A DNA stretch of 64,000 bases from Pelomonas sp039929605 (GTDB taxonomy: Bacteria; Pseudomonadota; Gammaproteobacteria; Burkholderiales; Burkholderiaceae_C). Location of the stretch: NCBI RefSeq assembly GCF_039929605.1, contig NZ_JBDSQX010000155.1, positions 1 through 64,000 of the forward strand, written 5' to 3'. The translations under genes and the position numbers were made by a program. Below the pieces are notes generated by a model, which saw only the letters and a program-made list of their open reading frames with translations, did not search any database and had not been told where the DNA came from. Position 1 is the stretch's first letter, and each line of letters starts with the position of its first letter. Below, one piece after another: positions 33,471-41,258 of this stretch.

Positions 33471-34119
33471 ACTGGATCAACCCGTTCTTCAGCGCGTAGT
33501 AGGTCAGGTCGCTGTTGGTGGCCAGCTTGAGCTTCTCCAGCACGCGGGTGCGGTAGGTGCTGACGGTCTTGACGCTGAGGAACAGCGCCTCGGCGATGTG
33601 GCCCACGGTCTCGCCCTGGGCCAGGCGCAGGAAGACCTGGAACTCGCGCTCCGACAACAGTTCGTGCAACGCCTTGTCGGCACCGCTGCCGCCCGCGGCG
33701 CCACCGACGACGCTGTCGGCCAGTTGCTCGGCCACGGCCGGGCTGATGTAGCGCCGCCCGCGTGACACGAGCCGGATCGCGTTGGCGATCTCGTCCGGGT
33801 CGCATTCCTTGTTCAGGTAGCCGCTGGCGCCCTGGCGCAGCAGCGTCGTGGCGTAGTGCGCCTCCGGGAAGCCGCTGAGGATGAGCACGGGCAGCTCGGG
33901 GAAACGCGCCTTAATGGCCGCCAGTGCGTCCACACCGCTCTGGTCGGGCATGGAGATGTCCAGCAACAGCACGTCGACATCGCCGCGGCGCGCCATCTCC
34001 AGGGCCTCGTGGCCGCTGGCGCCTTCGCCGGTGACGCGCAGATCCACATGGTCGGACAGGAATTGGCGCAGTCCGGTGCGCACGATGGCGTGGTCGTCAA
34101 CGATGCCGATGCGGATCAT
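33469..34119 (-). CDS. LuxR/NarL-family response regulator
   Basis: 216 residues. A receiver domain (1-120, phospho-acceptor Asp54, Lys104) is joined to a C-terminal LuxR-type helix-turn-helix (about 150-210, LSEREFQVFLRLAQGETVGHIAEAL). It reads like UvrY/FixJ-type activators. It is divergent from the BON lipoprotein gene, and the intergenic region has two GTCCTAC heptamers 22 bases apart, candidate binding sites for this protein. The CHASE3-type kinase at 35165 is a plausible cognate sensor. Confidence 0.92.
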   Translation of the reverse strand: MIRIGIVDDHAIVRTGLRQFLSDHVDLRVTGEGASGHEALEMARRGDVDVLLLDISMPDQSGVDALAAIKARFPELPVLILSGFPEAHYATTLLRQGASGYLNKECDPDEIANAIRLVSRGRRYISPAVAEQLADSVVGGAAGGSGADKALHELLSEREFQVFLRLAQGETVGHIAEALFLSVKTVSTYRTRVLEKLKLATNSDLTYYALKNGLIQ

Positions 34120-34186
34120 GGTGGGCCTGTTGTTGGAGGTGGTGAGTCAGCGTAGCAGCGCGCCCGGCCGAGCGGCAGAGGCGGGC

Positions 34187-34215
34187 GTCCTACAACGACG
34201 CCAGCCGAGTCCTAC
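34187..34215. promoter_or_regulatory. Paired GTCCTAC heptamers
   Basis: GTCCTAC occurs at 34187-34193 and again at 34209-34215 in the same orientation, 22 bases (about two helical turns) apart, in the divergent region between the LuxR-type regulator and the BON gene. A further inverted GGGA-CTA-TCCC is at about 34231-34241. The same heptamer recurs at 34656-34671, 36573-36579 and 39621-39637. Confidence 0.55.
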
Positions 34216-34312
34216 ACGCCGCCCCGCCACGGGACTATCCCACCGCAGGGCCGCTGCTCCGATAGTCGCTTCACGGCCCCAGCGCCGCCATCAGCAACAC
34301 AAGGAGTTCCAA

Positions 34313-34636
34313 ATGCTTAAGAAACCCGTCCTGACCCTGGCCCTCGCCGCCGCCCTCGTTGCCACGCTGGGCGCCACCAGCGGCTGTGCCGTGTCCCGCA
34401 ATCAGGAAACCGTCGGCGCCTACGTCGACGATGCCGCCCTGACGACGCGCGTCAAGGCCAAGTTCGCCGCTGACCCCACCGTCAGCGCCATGTCCATCAG
34501 CGTCGAGACGATGAAGGGCACCGTGCAGCTGTCGGGTTTTGCCAAGAGCACCGATGAACGGTCGATGGCTGAGAAGTTGGCGCGGGAGACCTCGGGGGTC
34601 GTCGCTGTGCGCAACGACATCGCCGTCAAGCAGTAA
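34313..34636 (+). CDS. BON-domain lipoprotein
   Basis: 107 residues. The lipobox-like TSGC puts the lipidated Cys at 25. One BON domain (about 40-107, TRVKAKFAADPTVSAMSISVETMKGTVQLSG) of the OsmY type is expected to contact phospholipid or other envelope surfaces. The start follows AAGGAG. It is divergent from the LuxR-type regulator gene and precedes a receiver and kinase pair, which suggests stress-type induction by this system. Confidence 0.88.
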   Translation: MLKKPVLTLALAAALVATLGATSGCAVSRNQETVGAYVDDAALTTRVKAKFAADPTVSAMSISVETMKGTVQLSGFAKSTDERSMAEKLARETSGVVAVRNDIAVKQ

Positions 34637-34655
34637 GCAGGAAGCCGTCGCGCGG

Positions 34656-34671
34656 CTAGGACAAGTCCTAC
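34656..34671. promoter_or_regulatory. Inverted heptamer pair CTAGGAC-AA-GTCCTAC
   Basis: A 7-2-7 inverted repeat, the geometry used by NarL-type regulators, embedded in a longer imperfect palindrome (34647-34679, arms starting GTCGCGC and ending GCGCGAC). It lies 20 bases after the BON gene stop and 87 bases before the receiver gene start. It could act as an operator or, as RNA, as a hairpin after the BON gene. Confidence 0.6.
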
Positions 34672-34757
34672 GGCGCGACGGGCTGCTGGCGCCACCGGCC
34701 CGGTGCTCACGCAGTTCATACTTGACCCCATTCACGCCACACCGCTGCCGTCGGGCC

Positions 34758-35168
34758 ATGCCAGCACTCAGAGCCTTCATCGTCGAAGACAGCCCGGTCA
34801 TCCTGGAGAACCTGGTCGCCACGCTCGAAGAGCTGGCCCAGGTGGAGGTAGTCGGGTCGGTCGCCGACGAGGCAGGCGCCGTTCGCTGGATGAGCCGGGA
34901 CCCGGACGCCAGTGCGGATCTCTTCATCGTTGACATCTTCCTGCGCTCCGGCACCGGCCTGGGCGTGCTGCAGGCGGCGCAGAAGTTGGGTTTGCGTGCG
35001 CGGCGTGTGGTGCTCACCAACTACGCCACCGATGAAATGCGGCGGCGCTGCGTCAGCCTCGGCGCCGAGCGCGTGTTCGACAAGAGCCGTGAGCTGGATG
35101 ACCTCATCGCCTACTGCGCCGAGCTGGCCGAAGGCACGGACCCACGCCCCGCTGCCGCAGCCAGTTGA
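34758..35168 (+). CDS. Single-domain response regulator
   Basis: 136 residues forming one receiver domain, with acidic Glu10/Asp11, phospho-acceptor Asp59 in FIVDIFLRSG and Lys in FDKS. There is no output domain, only a short Ala-rich tail. Its stop overlaps a TTG start of the following histidine kinase gene (TTGA), so it is probably the kinase's partner or a phosphate sink in the same circuit. Confidence 0.85.
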   Translation: MPALRAFIVEDSPVILENLVATLEELAQVEVVGSVADEAGAVRWMSRDPDASADLFIVDIFLRSGTGLGVLQAAQKLGLRARRVVLTNYATDEMRRRCVSLGAERVFDKSRELDDLIAYCAELAEGTDPRPAAAAS

Positions 35169-36571
35169 TCCCGGTGCTGCGTCATCTCGACCCCTGGCTG
35201 GAAAGCGCGCCCCGCAACCGTGGCATCGCCGTACTGTGCGCGGCGCTCGCCGCAGCGGCAGTCATGGGTGTCAGCGAAGCCGCCTACTGGGGCGCTGATC
35301 AAGCCCTCGCGCAGTCCCAGGCCCGCCATATCGCGCGCGACAACAGCCTGCGTTTGCGCGAACTGCTGACCAGTGCCGAGACCGCCCAGCGCGGTTTCTT
35401 GCTGACCGGCCGGGACGACTACCTGGCCCCCGTGCAACTGGCCGAGCGCGAGTTGCCCGCCGTGCTGCAGCGGCTGCGCGGCCAGTACGAAAGCTCCGAC
35501 TGGGCGGCCCTCGTGGCCGACGCCAGCCGGCGCGCCAACGAGAAGCTGTCCGAGCTGCAGCTGGTCATCAAGCTCTACCGCGACGGCAACATGCCGGCCT
35601 GGCAGGGGCTGGTGGAGTCCGACATCGGCCGCGAAAAGATGCAGGCCGTGCGCGATGCCGTCAGCCAGCTCGACCGCCACGAACTCGGGCAGATCGCCCT
35701 CGAACGCGACGCCGTCTACCGCTCCCTGACCTACGGGCGCCTCGGCGTGCACGGGCTGACGGTGCTCAGCCTCTTCGGCCTGGCCATCTTCCTGCGCCGC
35801 AACGAGGCCTTGCACAAGGCGCGCCGGCAACACTCCAACGAGTTGGCTCAGGAGCGCGACCGGCTGGACGGCGAAGTGGCCCGCCGCACCGCCGAGCTGA
35901 CCGAGCTGGCCCGCCACCTGCAGACCGTGCGCGAGGACGAGCGCGCCCATCTGGCCCGCGAGCTGCACGACGAGCTCGGTGCGCTGCTCACGGCCGCCAA
36001 GCTCGACGTCGCCCGCATCCGCCGCATGACCAAGACGGCGCCCGACATCGACGAACGCCTCAAGCACATGAGTTCCCTGCTCGACCAGGGCATTTCGCTG
36101 AAGCGCCGCATCATCGAAGACCTGCGGCCGTCGGCGCTGTCCAACCTCGGCCTGACGCCGGCGCTGGAGATCCTGACGCAGGAGTTCGCCCAACGCTCCG
36201 GCCTGCAGCTCAGCCTGGAGCTGGATGAACCCCCCACCGACGACGGCGACCGCCTGGCCCTGTACCGCCTGGTGCAGGAGGCGCTGACCAATGTGCTGCG
36301 CCATGCCAAGGCCAAGCACGTGCGCGTGTCGCTCGGCGAGGCCGATGGCTGGCTGCAGCTGCAGATCCGCGACGACGGCCAGGGCTTCAACCCCGACGCT
36401 GTGGGCGCCGGCCACCATGGCCTGCTGGGCATGCGCTACCGCATCGAGAGCCTGGGCGGCACGCTGCAGCTGCTGTCCGCGCCCGGCCGCGGCACGCTGG
36501 TGCTGGCGCGCCTGCCACGCCGCGCCGAGCCCGAAGTGGATATCGAGCCGGCCGCCGAACCGGCCGCCTGA
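35165..36571 (+). CDS. CHASE3-type sensor histidine kinase (HisKA_3, NarX/DegS-like)
   Basis: About 468 residues. Transmembrane helices at about 21-38 and 190-210 enclose a CHASE3-like periplasmic domain (ETAQRGFLLTGRDDYLAP). A HisKA_3 domain follows, with phospho-acceptor His268 in ARELHDELG, and a HATPase domain (LVQEALTNVLRHAKA, DDGQGF, GLLGMRYR). Kinases of this class pair with LuxR/NarL regulators like the one at 33469. The best-placed start is TTG at 35165 overlapping the receiver stop; GTG at 35174 is an alternative. Confidence 0.9.
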   Translation: MIPVLRHLDPWLESAPRNRGIAVLCAALAAAAVMGVSEAAYWGADQALAQSQARHIARDNSLRLRELLTSAETAQRGFLLTGRDDYLAPVQLAERELPAVLQRLRGQYESSDWAALVADASRRANEKLSELQLVIKLYRDGNMPAWQGLVESDIGREKMQAVRDAVSQLDRHELGQIALERDAVYRSLTYGRLGVHGLTVLSLFGLAIFLRRNEALHKARRQHSNELAQERDRLDGEVARRTAELTELARHLQTVREDERAHLARELHDELGALLTAAKLDVARIRRMTKTAPDIDERLKHMSSLLDQGISLKRRIIEDLRPSALSNLGLTPALEILTQEFAQRSGLQLSLELDEPPTDDGDRLALYRLVQEALTNVLRHAKAKHVRVSLGEADGWLQLQIRDDGQGFNPDAVGAGHHGLLGMRYRIESLGGTLQLLSAPGRGTLVLARLPRRAEPEVDIEPAAEPAA

Positions 36572-36572
36572 A

Positions 36573-36579
36573 GTCCTAC
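36573..36579. promoter_or_regulatory. GTCCTAC heptamer
   Basis: One copy of the recurring heptamer, starting two bases after the kinase stop and 82 bases before the next start. Alone it is weak evidence; it counts mainly with the other copies in this cluster. Confidence 0.4.
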
Positions 36580-36660
36580 AGGCCAAGCCTGCGCGCGCCG
36601 ACAGGGCGGCGAAGAGCCGCCCGCCACACTGGCCTCGAGTCTTTCAGCAAGGAGGCCCCC

Positions 36661-37023
36661 ATGCGGTTCCCGACATCCACGCATTCCGAGGGCTGGCACA
36701 CCCATCTTCATCAGCTGCACTTCGGGTCGCATGACAGCCATTTGTCCACGTCACGCGAACGCCGCGGCCTGAACGTGCTGATCGCCATCGCGGTCGTCGG
36801 TGGCCTGCTCGCCAGCAGCGCGCTGGCCATGGCCGACGATCCCCGCCCGCTCGACGTGCAGCTCGCCAGCGCCATGCGAGAGGCCGGTACGACGCTGAAA
36901 GCCTGGGAACAGCAGCTGTCGCGCGGCCTGCAGGTCTCGCTGCGCGCCGTGGCCGACGGCAGGGAAGCACCCGCCTTGAAACCCAAGCCGGCCAGCGCCC
37001 AGTTGGCGCCCGCCAGGCCCTAA
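36661..37023 (+). CDS. Hypothetical single-pass membrane protein
   Basis: 120 residues, no family recognised. A His-rich N-terminus (about 8-26) precedes one hydrophobic helix (38-57) ending in LAMADD, which could be a late signal sequence, then a helical and Lys/Pro-rich tail. AAGGAGG upstream supports the ATG at 36661. A GTCCTAC heptamer at 36573-36579, just after the kinase stop, may control it. Its end overlaps the convergent GGDEF/EAL gene by four bases. Confidence 0.6.
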   Translation: MRFPTSTHSEGWHTHLHQLHFGSHDSHLSTSRERRGLNVLIAIAVVGGLLASSALAMADDPRPLDVQLASAMREAGTTLKAWEQQLSRGLQVSLRAVADGREAPALKPKPASAQLAPARP

Positions 37024-39539
37024 ACCGTCACCGGCTCCTGCGCCGCCGCCAGCAGCCCGGCGATCGGCTCGGGCCGGTGCAGCAGGAAGCCCTGCACTTC
37101 GCCCACGCCCAGGCGCACCAGCTCCAGCAGCACCTCCGGCGTCTCTACGCACTCGGCCACCGTCGTCAGGCCCAGCGTGCGGGCCACGTCGACGAAGCTG
37201 CGCACGGCCACCTGGTCGAGCGGGTCGCTCATCAGCGAGCGGATGAACTGGCCGTCGATCTTGAGCACGTCCACCGGCAGCGCCTTCAGGTAGCTGTACG
37301 ACGACGCACCCGCGCCGAAGTCGTCCAGCGCGATGCGCGCGCCGAGCGCCCGCATCTGCGTGATGAAGCGCGCCGCGTCGGTCAGCCGCGTGATGACGGC
37401 CGTTTCGGTGATCTCCAGGCACAGGGCCCGCGCGCGCTCAGGGCCTAGCTCCAGCAGCAGCGCCCGCGCCTCCTGATGGAAGACCGTGTCCTGCAGCGTC
37501 AGGCCCGACAGGTTGACCGACAGCGAGGCAATCTGCGGCGGCCCTTCGCGCTGCAGCAGGGCCACGGCTTGGCGCAGCACCCAGCGGTCGATGCGCGGGG
37601 CAATGTGGAAGCGCTCGGCGGCCGGCATGAAGGCCGTTGGCGGCACGCGGCTGCCGTCGCGCTCGCGCAGGCGCAGCAGCAACTCGCCCCGCAGCAGGCC
37701 GTCGTCTTCGTCACCCTGGGCCGGCAGCACGCGCTGCAGGTCGAGCTCGAAGCGCTCCTCGTCCAGCGCCTGCTGCAGCCGCGTGGCCCAGCGGTGCTCG
37801 CTCTGGTGGGCGCGCAGCGTCGCATCGTTGGGCGACCAGACCTGCACGCGGTTGCGGCCCTGCTCCTTGGCGATCATGCAGCAGGCATCCGCCTCGCGCA
37901 GCGCCGCCTCGGCGTTGGGCCAGCGGCCGTCCAGCGGTGCCACGCCGATGCTGGCGCCGATGCGAAAGCTCTGCTCGCCGTGCACATGGCGGAACTGGTC
38001 CAGCGTGTCGCAGAGCTTCTGCGCGACGTGCAAGGCCTCTTCCAGCGAGCAGTTCTCCAGAATGGCCGCGAACTCGTCCCCGCCCAGGCGGGCGACGGTG
38101 TCGCGGCTGCGCACACCAGCCTCCAGGCACTGGGCAACCTGGCGCAGCACCTCGTCACCGTCGGCGTGGCCGCAGTGGTCGTTGATGAGCTTGAAGCGGT
38201 CCAGGTCCAGCGCCAGCAGCGCGTGCTGGCTACCGTCTCGACTGGCGCGCTCGAAGGCACGCGCCAGCCGCTGGCCGAACTCCGCGCGGTTGACGAGACC
38301 GGTCAGGCCGTCGTGGCTGGCGCGCCAGCGGATCTCGTCGAACTGCCGGCGCTGCTGCGTCACGTCACGGAAGACCAGCACCGCGCCCAGCACCCGGCCG
38401 CCCTTGCCGCGTATGGGCGCGACCGAGTCGTCCACGGCGCGTTGCTCGCCGTCCCGCCCCTGCAGCACGGTGCCCGGCGGCAGCTGCGTCGGCAGGCCGC
38501 TCGCCAGGCATTGCTGAACCGGATCGGGCAGCGGTTCGACGCCGTCCTCGCGCCGCGCCTGGAAGACGCGGCTGGCCGGCTGGCCGCGCGCCTCCTCGGC
38601 CGTCCAGCCCGTCAGCCGCTGCGCCACGGGGTTGAGCCAGGTCACGCGGCCGTGGGCGTCGGTCGTCAGCACCGCATCGGCAATGGACTGCAGCGTCACC
38701 TCCAGCAACTCGTGCTGCTCTTCGAGCTGCTGCTGCAGTTCGCGCTCCTCGCTGACGTCCCAGCAGACGCCCGACAGGCGCAGCGCCTGGCCGCTGGCGT
38801 CGCGCAGCAAGCGGCCCGAGCCGCGCAGCACATGGGTGCTGCCATCCGGCCAGAGGACCCGCCATTCGCCGTCGAACTGCGGATTGCCATCCCGGGCATC
38901 GCGCAGCGACTGCAGCGCGGTGCGACGGTCCTGCGGGTGCACGCGCCGCTGCCAGGCGACGGCCGTGATGCGTTGGCCGTGCGGCGCTTCGCCGTGCAGC
39001 CGCCACATGGCGTCGTCCCAGGTCAGCTCGCCGTGGCGAGATCGCTGCAAATCCAGCTCCCACACGCCGATGCCGCCGCCGTGCGTGGCCAAGTCCAGGC
39101 GCTCCAGCGTGCGCTCCAGTTCCGCGCGCACGCCGGCCGGCTCTGTCACGTCCTGCATGACGACGCCCACGCGCGCGCGCTCGCCGGCCGGCCCGCTGTC
39201 CAGCCCGCCCACCACACGCAGCACGCGCGGGCCGCGTTCGCCGGCGTCGCAAGGCAATTCGATGTCCCAGCCCAGGCCCTCGGCCGCCGCCCGGCGCAGC
39301 GCGGCGTCCAGCATCGCGGCGCCGTCGGGCCCGAAGCGGGCCAGCAGGCCGCCCAGCGTCGGCACCCGGCCGGCGTGCAGGCCCAGCAGGTCGCAGGCGG
39401 AGTCGGACAGCACCAGGGCCTCGGTGTCGGCCTGCCATTCCCAGGCGCCCACGCCGGCCAGCCGGCTGCAGCGCTCCAGGAAACGTGCGTTCTGCGCCAG
39501 CGCCTGCTCGACGGCAGCCGGGGGCTGGGAGTCGCTCAT
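37020..39539 (-). CDS. PAS-GGDEF-EAL c-di-GMP turnover protein
   Basis: 839 residues, cytosolic. Three PAS-like modules (about 20-135, 145-270, 275-400) lead to a GGDEF domain with intact RLGGDEFA, FKLINDHCGH and an inhibitory RxxD site (RSRD five residues upstream). An EAL domain follows whose key positions are kept (ELLLR in place of EALLR, NLSG, EITET, DDFGAG, KIDGQF, ECVET). Both synthesis and hydrolysis are possible. ATG 39539 follows GGAG. A GTAGGAC-AAA-GTCCTGT site lies upstream at 39621-39637, linking it to the adjacent two-component system. Confidence 0.93.
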   Translation of the reverse strand: MSDSQPPAAVEQALAQNARFLERCSRLAGVGAWEWQADTEALVLSDSACDLLGLHAGRVPTLGGLLARFGPDGAAMLDAALRRAAAEGLGWDIELPCDAGERGPRVLRVVGGLDSGPAGERARVGVVMQDVTEPAGVRAELERTLERLDLATHGGGIGVWELDLQRSRHGELTWDDAMWRLHGEAPHGQRITAVAWQRRVHPQDRRTALQSLRDARDGNPQFDGEWRVLWPDGSTHVLRGSGRLLRDASGQALRLSGVCWDVSEERELQQQLEEQHELLEVTLQSIADAVLTTDAHGRVTWLNPVAQRLTGWTAEEARGQPASRVFQARREDGVEPLPDPVQQCLASGLPTQLPPGTVLQGRDGEQRAVDDSVAPIRGKGGRVLGAVLVFRDVTQQRRQFDEIRWRASHDGLTGLVNRAEFGQRLARAFERASRDGSQHALLALDLDRFKLINDHCGHADGDEVLRQVAQCLEAGVRSRDTVARLGGDEFAAILENCSLEEALHVAQKLCDTLDQFRHVHGEQSFRIGASIGVAPLDGRWPNAEAALREADACCMIAKEQGRNRVQVWSPNDATLRAHQSEHRWATRLQQALDEERFELDLQRVLPAQGDEDDGLLRGELLLRLRERDGSRVPPTAFMPAAERFHIAPRIDRWVLRQAVALLQREGPPQIASLSVNLSGLTLQDTVFHQEARALLLELGPERARALCLEITETAVITRLTDAARFITQMRALGARIALDDFGAGASSYSYLKALPVDVLKIDGQFIRSLMSDPLDQVAVRSFVDVARTLGLTTVAECVETPEVLLELVRLGVGEVQGFLLHRPEPIAGLLAAAQEPVTV

Positions 39540-39620
39540 CAATCATTGCTCCAAGCAAAGGACGGGCAAGCTTGATGCCAACGCCGCACCTGCCGCGTCG
39601 GCGGCACGGGGGCAGCCTTG

Positions 39621-39637
39621 TAGGACAAAGTCCTGTC
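39621..39637. promoter_or_regulatory. Inverted heptamer pair GTAGGAC-AAA-GTCCTGT
   Basis: A nearly perfect inverted repeat related to the 34656-34671 site, in the divergent region between the GGDEF/EAL gene and the gene at 39732. Downstream, TACGTACAAGC occurs twice in tandem (about 39699-39720) close to the plus-strand gene. Confidence 0.55.
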
Positions 39638-39731
39638 TGCCCTTTGTTACTGCGGCACGGCCAACGGTGGGGCGGTCGCTCGCGTTCAATCGTTCAATAC
39701 GTACAAGCTACGTACAAGCAAGGAGCCCCTC

Positions 39732-40193
39732 ATGACTCACCCCCACCCCTCCCTCACCCGCTGTCTCGCCCCGGCCGTGTTCGGTCTGGCCGCGCTGGCC
39801 GCCCTGCCCGCGAGCGCCACCGACGTGGGCGTGTCCATCGGCTTCAGCCAGCCCGGCGTCTATGGCCGCGTCGACATCGGCCGCTACCCGCAGCCGGTGC
39901 TGGTGGCGCCGCGCCCCGTGGTCATCGGCCGCTACGCCGATGTGCAGCCGGTCTACCTGTGGGCACCGCCCGAGCACCGCCGTGACTGGCGGCACCACTG
40001 CAGCCAATACGGCGCCTGCGGCGCGCCGGTGTACTTCGTGGACGACGGCTGGTACCGCCGCACGGTCGTCGTGCAGCGCAACGACGACCGTGCCTGGCGC
40101 CGCGACGGCGGTGAGTGGCATGGCGAGCAGAAGCATCACCACCCTCACGACCATGACCGCGGTCGCGGTCGCGGTCATGGTCATCGCGACTGA
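39732..40193 (+). CDS. Exported His/Arg-rich hypothetical protein
   Basis: 153 residues. A signal peptide (about 1-29, PASATA) is followed by a Pro/Tyr/Arg-rich middle (RPVVIGRYADVQPVYLW) and a C-terminal tail of His, Asp, Arg and Gly. Such tails often bind metal ions, but no function is known. AGGAG precedes the ATG. The 3' end of the gene encodes a strong DNA inverted repeat (40149-40182). Confidence 0.65.
   Translation: MTHPHPSLTRCLAPAVFGLAALAALPASATDVGVSIGFSQPGVYGRVDIGRYPQPVLVAPRPVVIGRYADVQPVYLWAPPEHRRDWRHHCSQYGACGAPVYFVDDGWYRRTVVVQRNDDRAWRRDGGEWHGEQKHHHPHDHDRGRGRGHGHRD
40149..40182 (+). other. 13-bp stem inverted repeat inside a gene's 3' end
   Basis: GACCATGACCGCG (40149-40161) pairs perfectly with CGCGGTCATGGTC (40170-40182) around an eight-base loop, ending nine bases before the stop at 40191-40193. 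There is no T-run, so it is not a standard terminator; it could protect the mRNA 3' end. Confidence 0.7.
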
Positions 40194-40267
40194 TCGGGCG
40201 GGCGACAAGCCACTATGCGTCTGGGGCCGGACAGCGCAGCCTGCACGACCCAGGCGGCCGGCTTGGG

Positions 40268-41137
40268 TCAGCTCGCCTTGACGCGTTCAGCCACGAAGGC
40301 CTGGTAGGTACGCAGCGGGCGGCCGAGCAACTGCGCCAATTGCTGCGCGGCGCCGTCGGCCGCGATCTGACCGAGCTGCTGGATGCGGCTCATCATCAGG
40401 CGCAGGTCGTAGGCCATCCAGCCTGGCGCGTTCTGCGCCAGCTGCGCCTCGAAGGCCTGCACGTCGTCACCGCCATAGTGGATCTCGCGGCCCAGCGCCT
40501 GGCCCCAGATGGCCGCTGCGGCCGGGCCGTTGATGACTTCGGGGCCCACCACTTCCAGCGGCAGGCGGGGCAGCGGCTGCGGGGCGCGGTCGCGGCGCAG
40601 CAGTTCCGCCACGGCGATGTCGGCGATGTCTCGCACGTCCACCATGGCACAGCCCTTGGCGCCGATGGGCATCGGGAACACGCCGTAGCTCTGGACAAGC
40701 GGCTGGATCTGGATGTCGTTCTGCATGAAGTAGGCCGGACGCAGGATGGTGGCCGGCAGGTCCAGGCTTTCAATCATGCGTTCCACGGTGTACTTACCGG
40801 TGAAGTGGGGCACGTCGGTGTACAGATCGGCGTTGATGACCGACAGGTAGACGATGCGCTGGATGCCGGCCTCGCGGGCCACGTTCAGCGCCTGCAGCGA
40901 CTGGGTCACTTCGTCGGCCGCCAGTGCGTTCAACAGGAACAGCGTGCGGATGCCCGAGAGGGCCTGGCGCATGGAGGCGACGTTGGTGAGGTCGCCCACG
41001 ACGCCCTTGACGCCAGCGGGCAGGGACAGGGTGCCGGTCTGGCGAACGAGGGCCGTGACGTCTGCCCCCTGCTGGGCCAAACGTTCGACGACGAGGGAAC
41101 CGATGGTGCCGGTGGCACCGATGACGAGGATGCTCAT
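40268..41137 (-). CDS. NmrA-like NAD(P)-binding oxidoreductase
   Basis: 289 residues. An atypical SDR of the NmrA/quinone oxidoreductase-like kind with the N-terminal GATGTIGS nucleotide motif and TILRPAYFMQN in place of a classical YxxxK active site. Members bind NAD(P) and act as redox sensors or quinone/flavin reductases. The ATG at 41137 follows GGAG. It is divergent from a LysR-type regulator gene, the classic arrangement for regulator and target. Confidence 0.88.
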   Translation of the reverse strand: MSILVIGATGTIGSLVVERLAQQGADVTALVRQTGTLSLPAGVKGVVGDLTNVASMRQALSGIRTLFLLNALAADEVTQSLQALNVAREAGIQRIVYLSVINADLYTDVPHFTGKYTVERMIESLDLPATILRPAYFMQNDIQIQPLVQSYGVFPMPIGAKGCAMVDVRDIADIAVAELLRRDRAPQPLPRLPLEVVGPEVINGPAAAAIWGQALGREIHYGGDDVQAFEAQLAQNAPGWMAYDLRLMMSRIQQLGQIAADGAAQQLAQLLGRPLRTYQAFVAERVKAS

Positions 41138-41228
41138 TTGAAACTCCGTGGATGAAGACTGTGGGTAGCTCCCGGTGGGGAGTGAGCGAAAGATAGGCCG
41201 TTGCACTTCATAAACACAGACGCCAAAA

Positions 41229-41247
41229 TCAAGACTCACTGTCTTGA
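41229..41247. promoter_or_regulatory. Candidate LysR operator TCAAGAC-N5-GTCTTGA
   Basis: A perfect seven-base inverted repeat with five-base spacer, fitting the T-N11-A form bound by LysR-type regulators. It is 11 bases upstream of the regulator's ATG, so binding there could repress the regulator, and it lies 91 bases before the NmrA-like gene's start, suited to activation. Confidence 0.7.
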
Positions 41248-41258
41248 ATTCAAAACAC

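Noticed and set aside
33469..37023. Toxin-antitoxin interpretation of the small genes in the two-component cluster
   Set aside because: Their features (lipobox BON protein, receiver domain, single-pass membrane protein) fit signalling and envelope functions, with no toxin motif.
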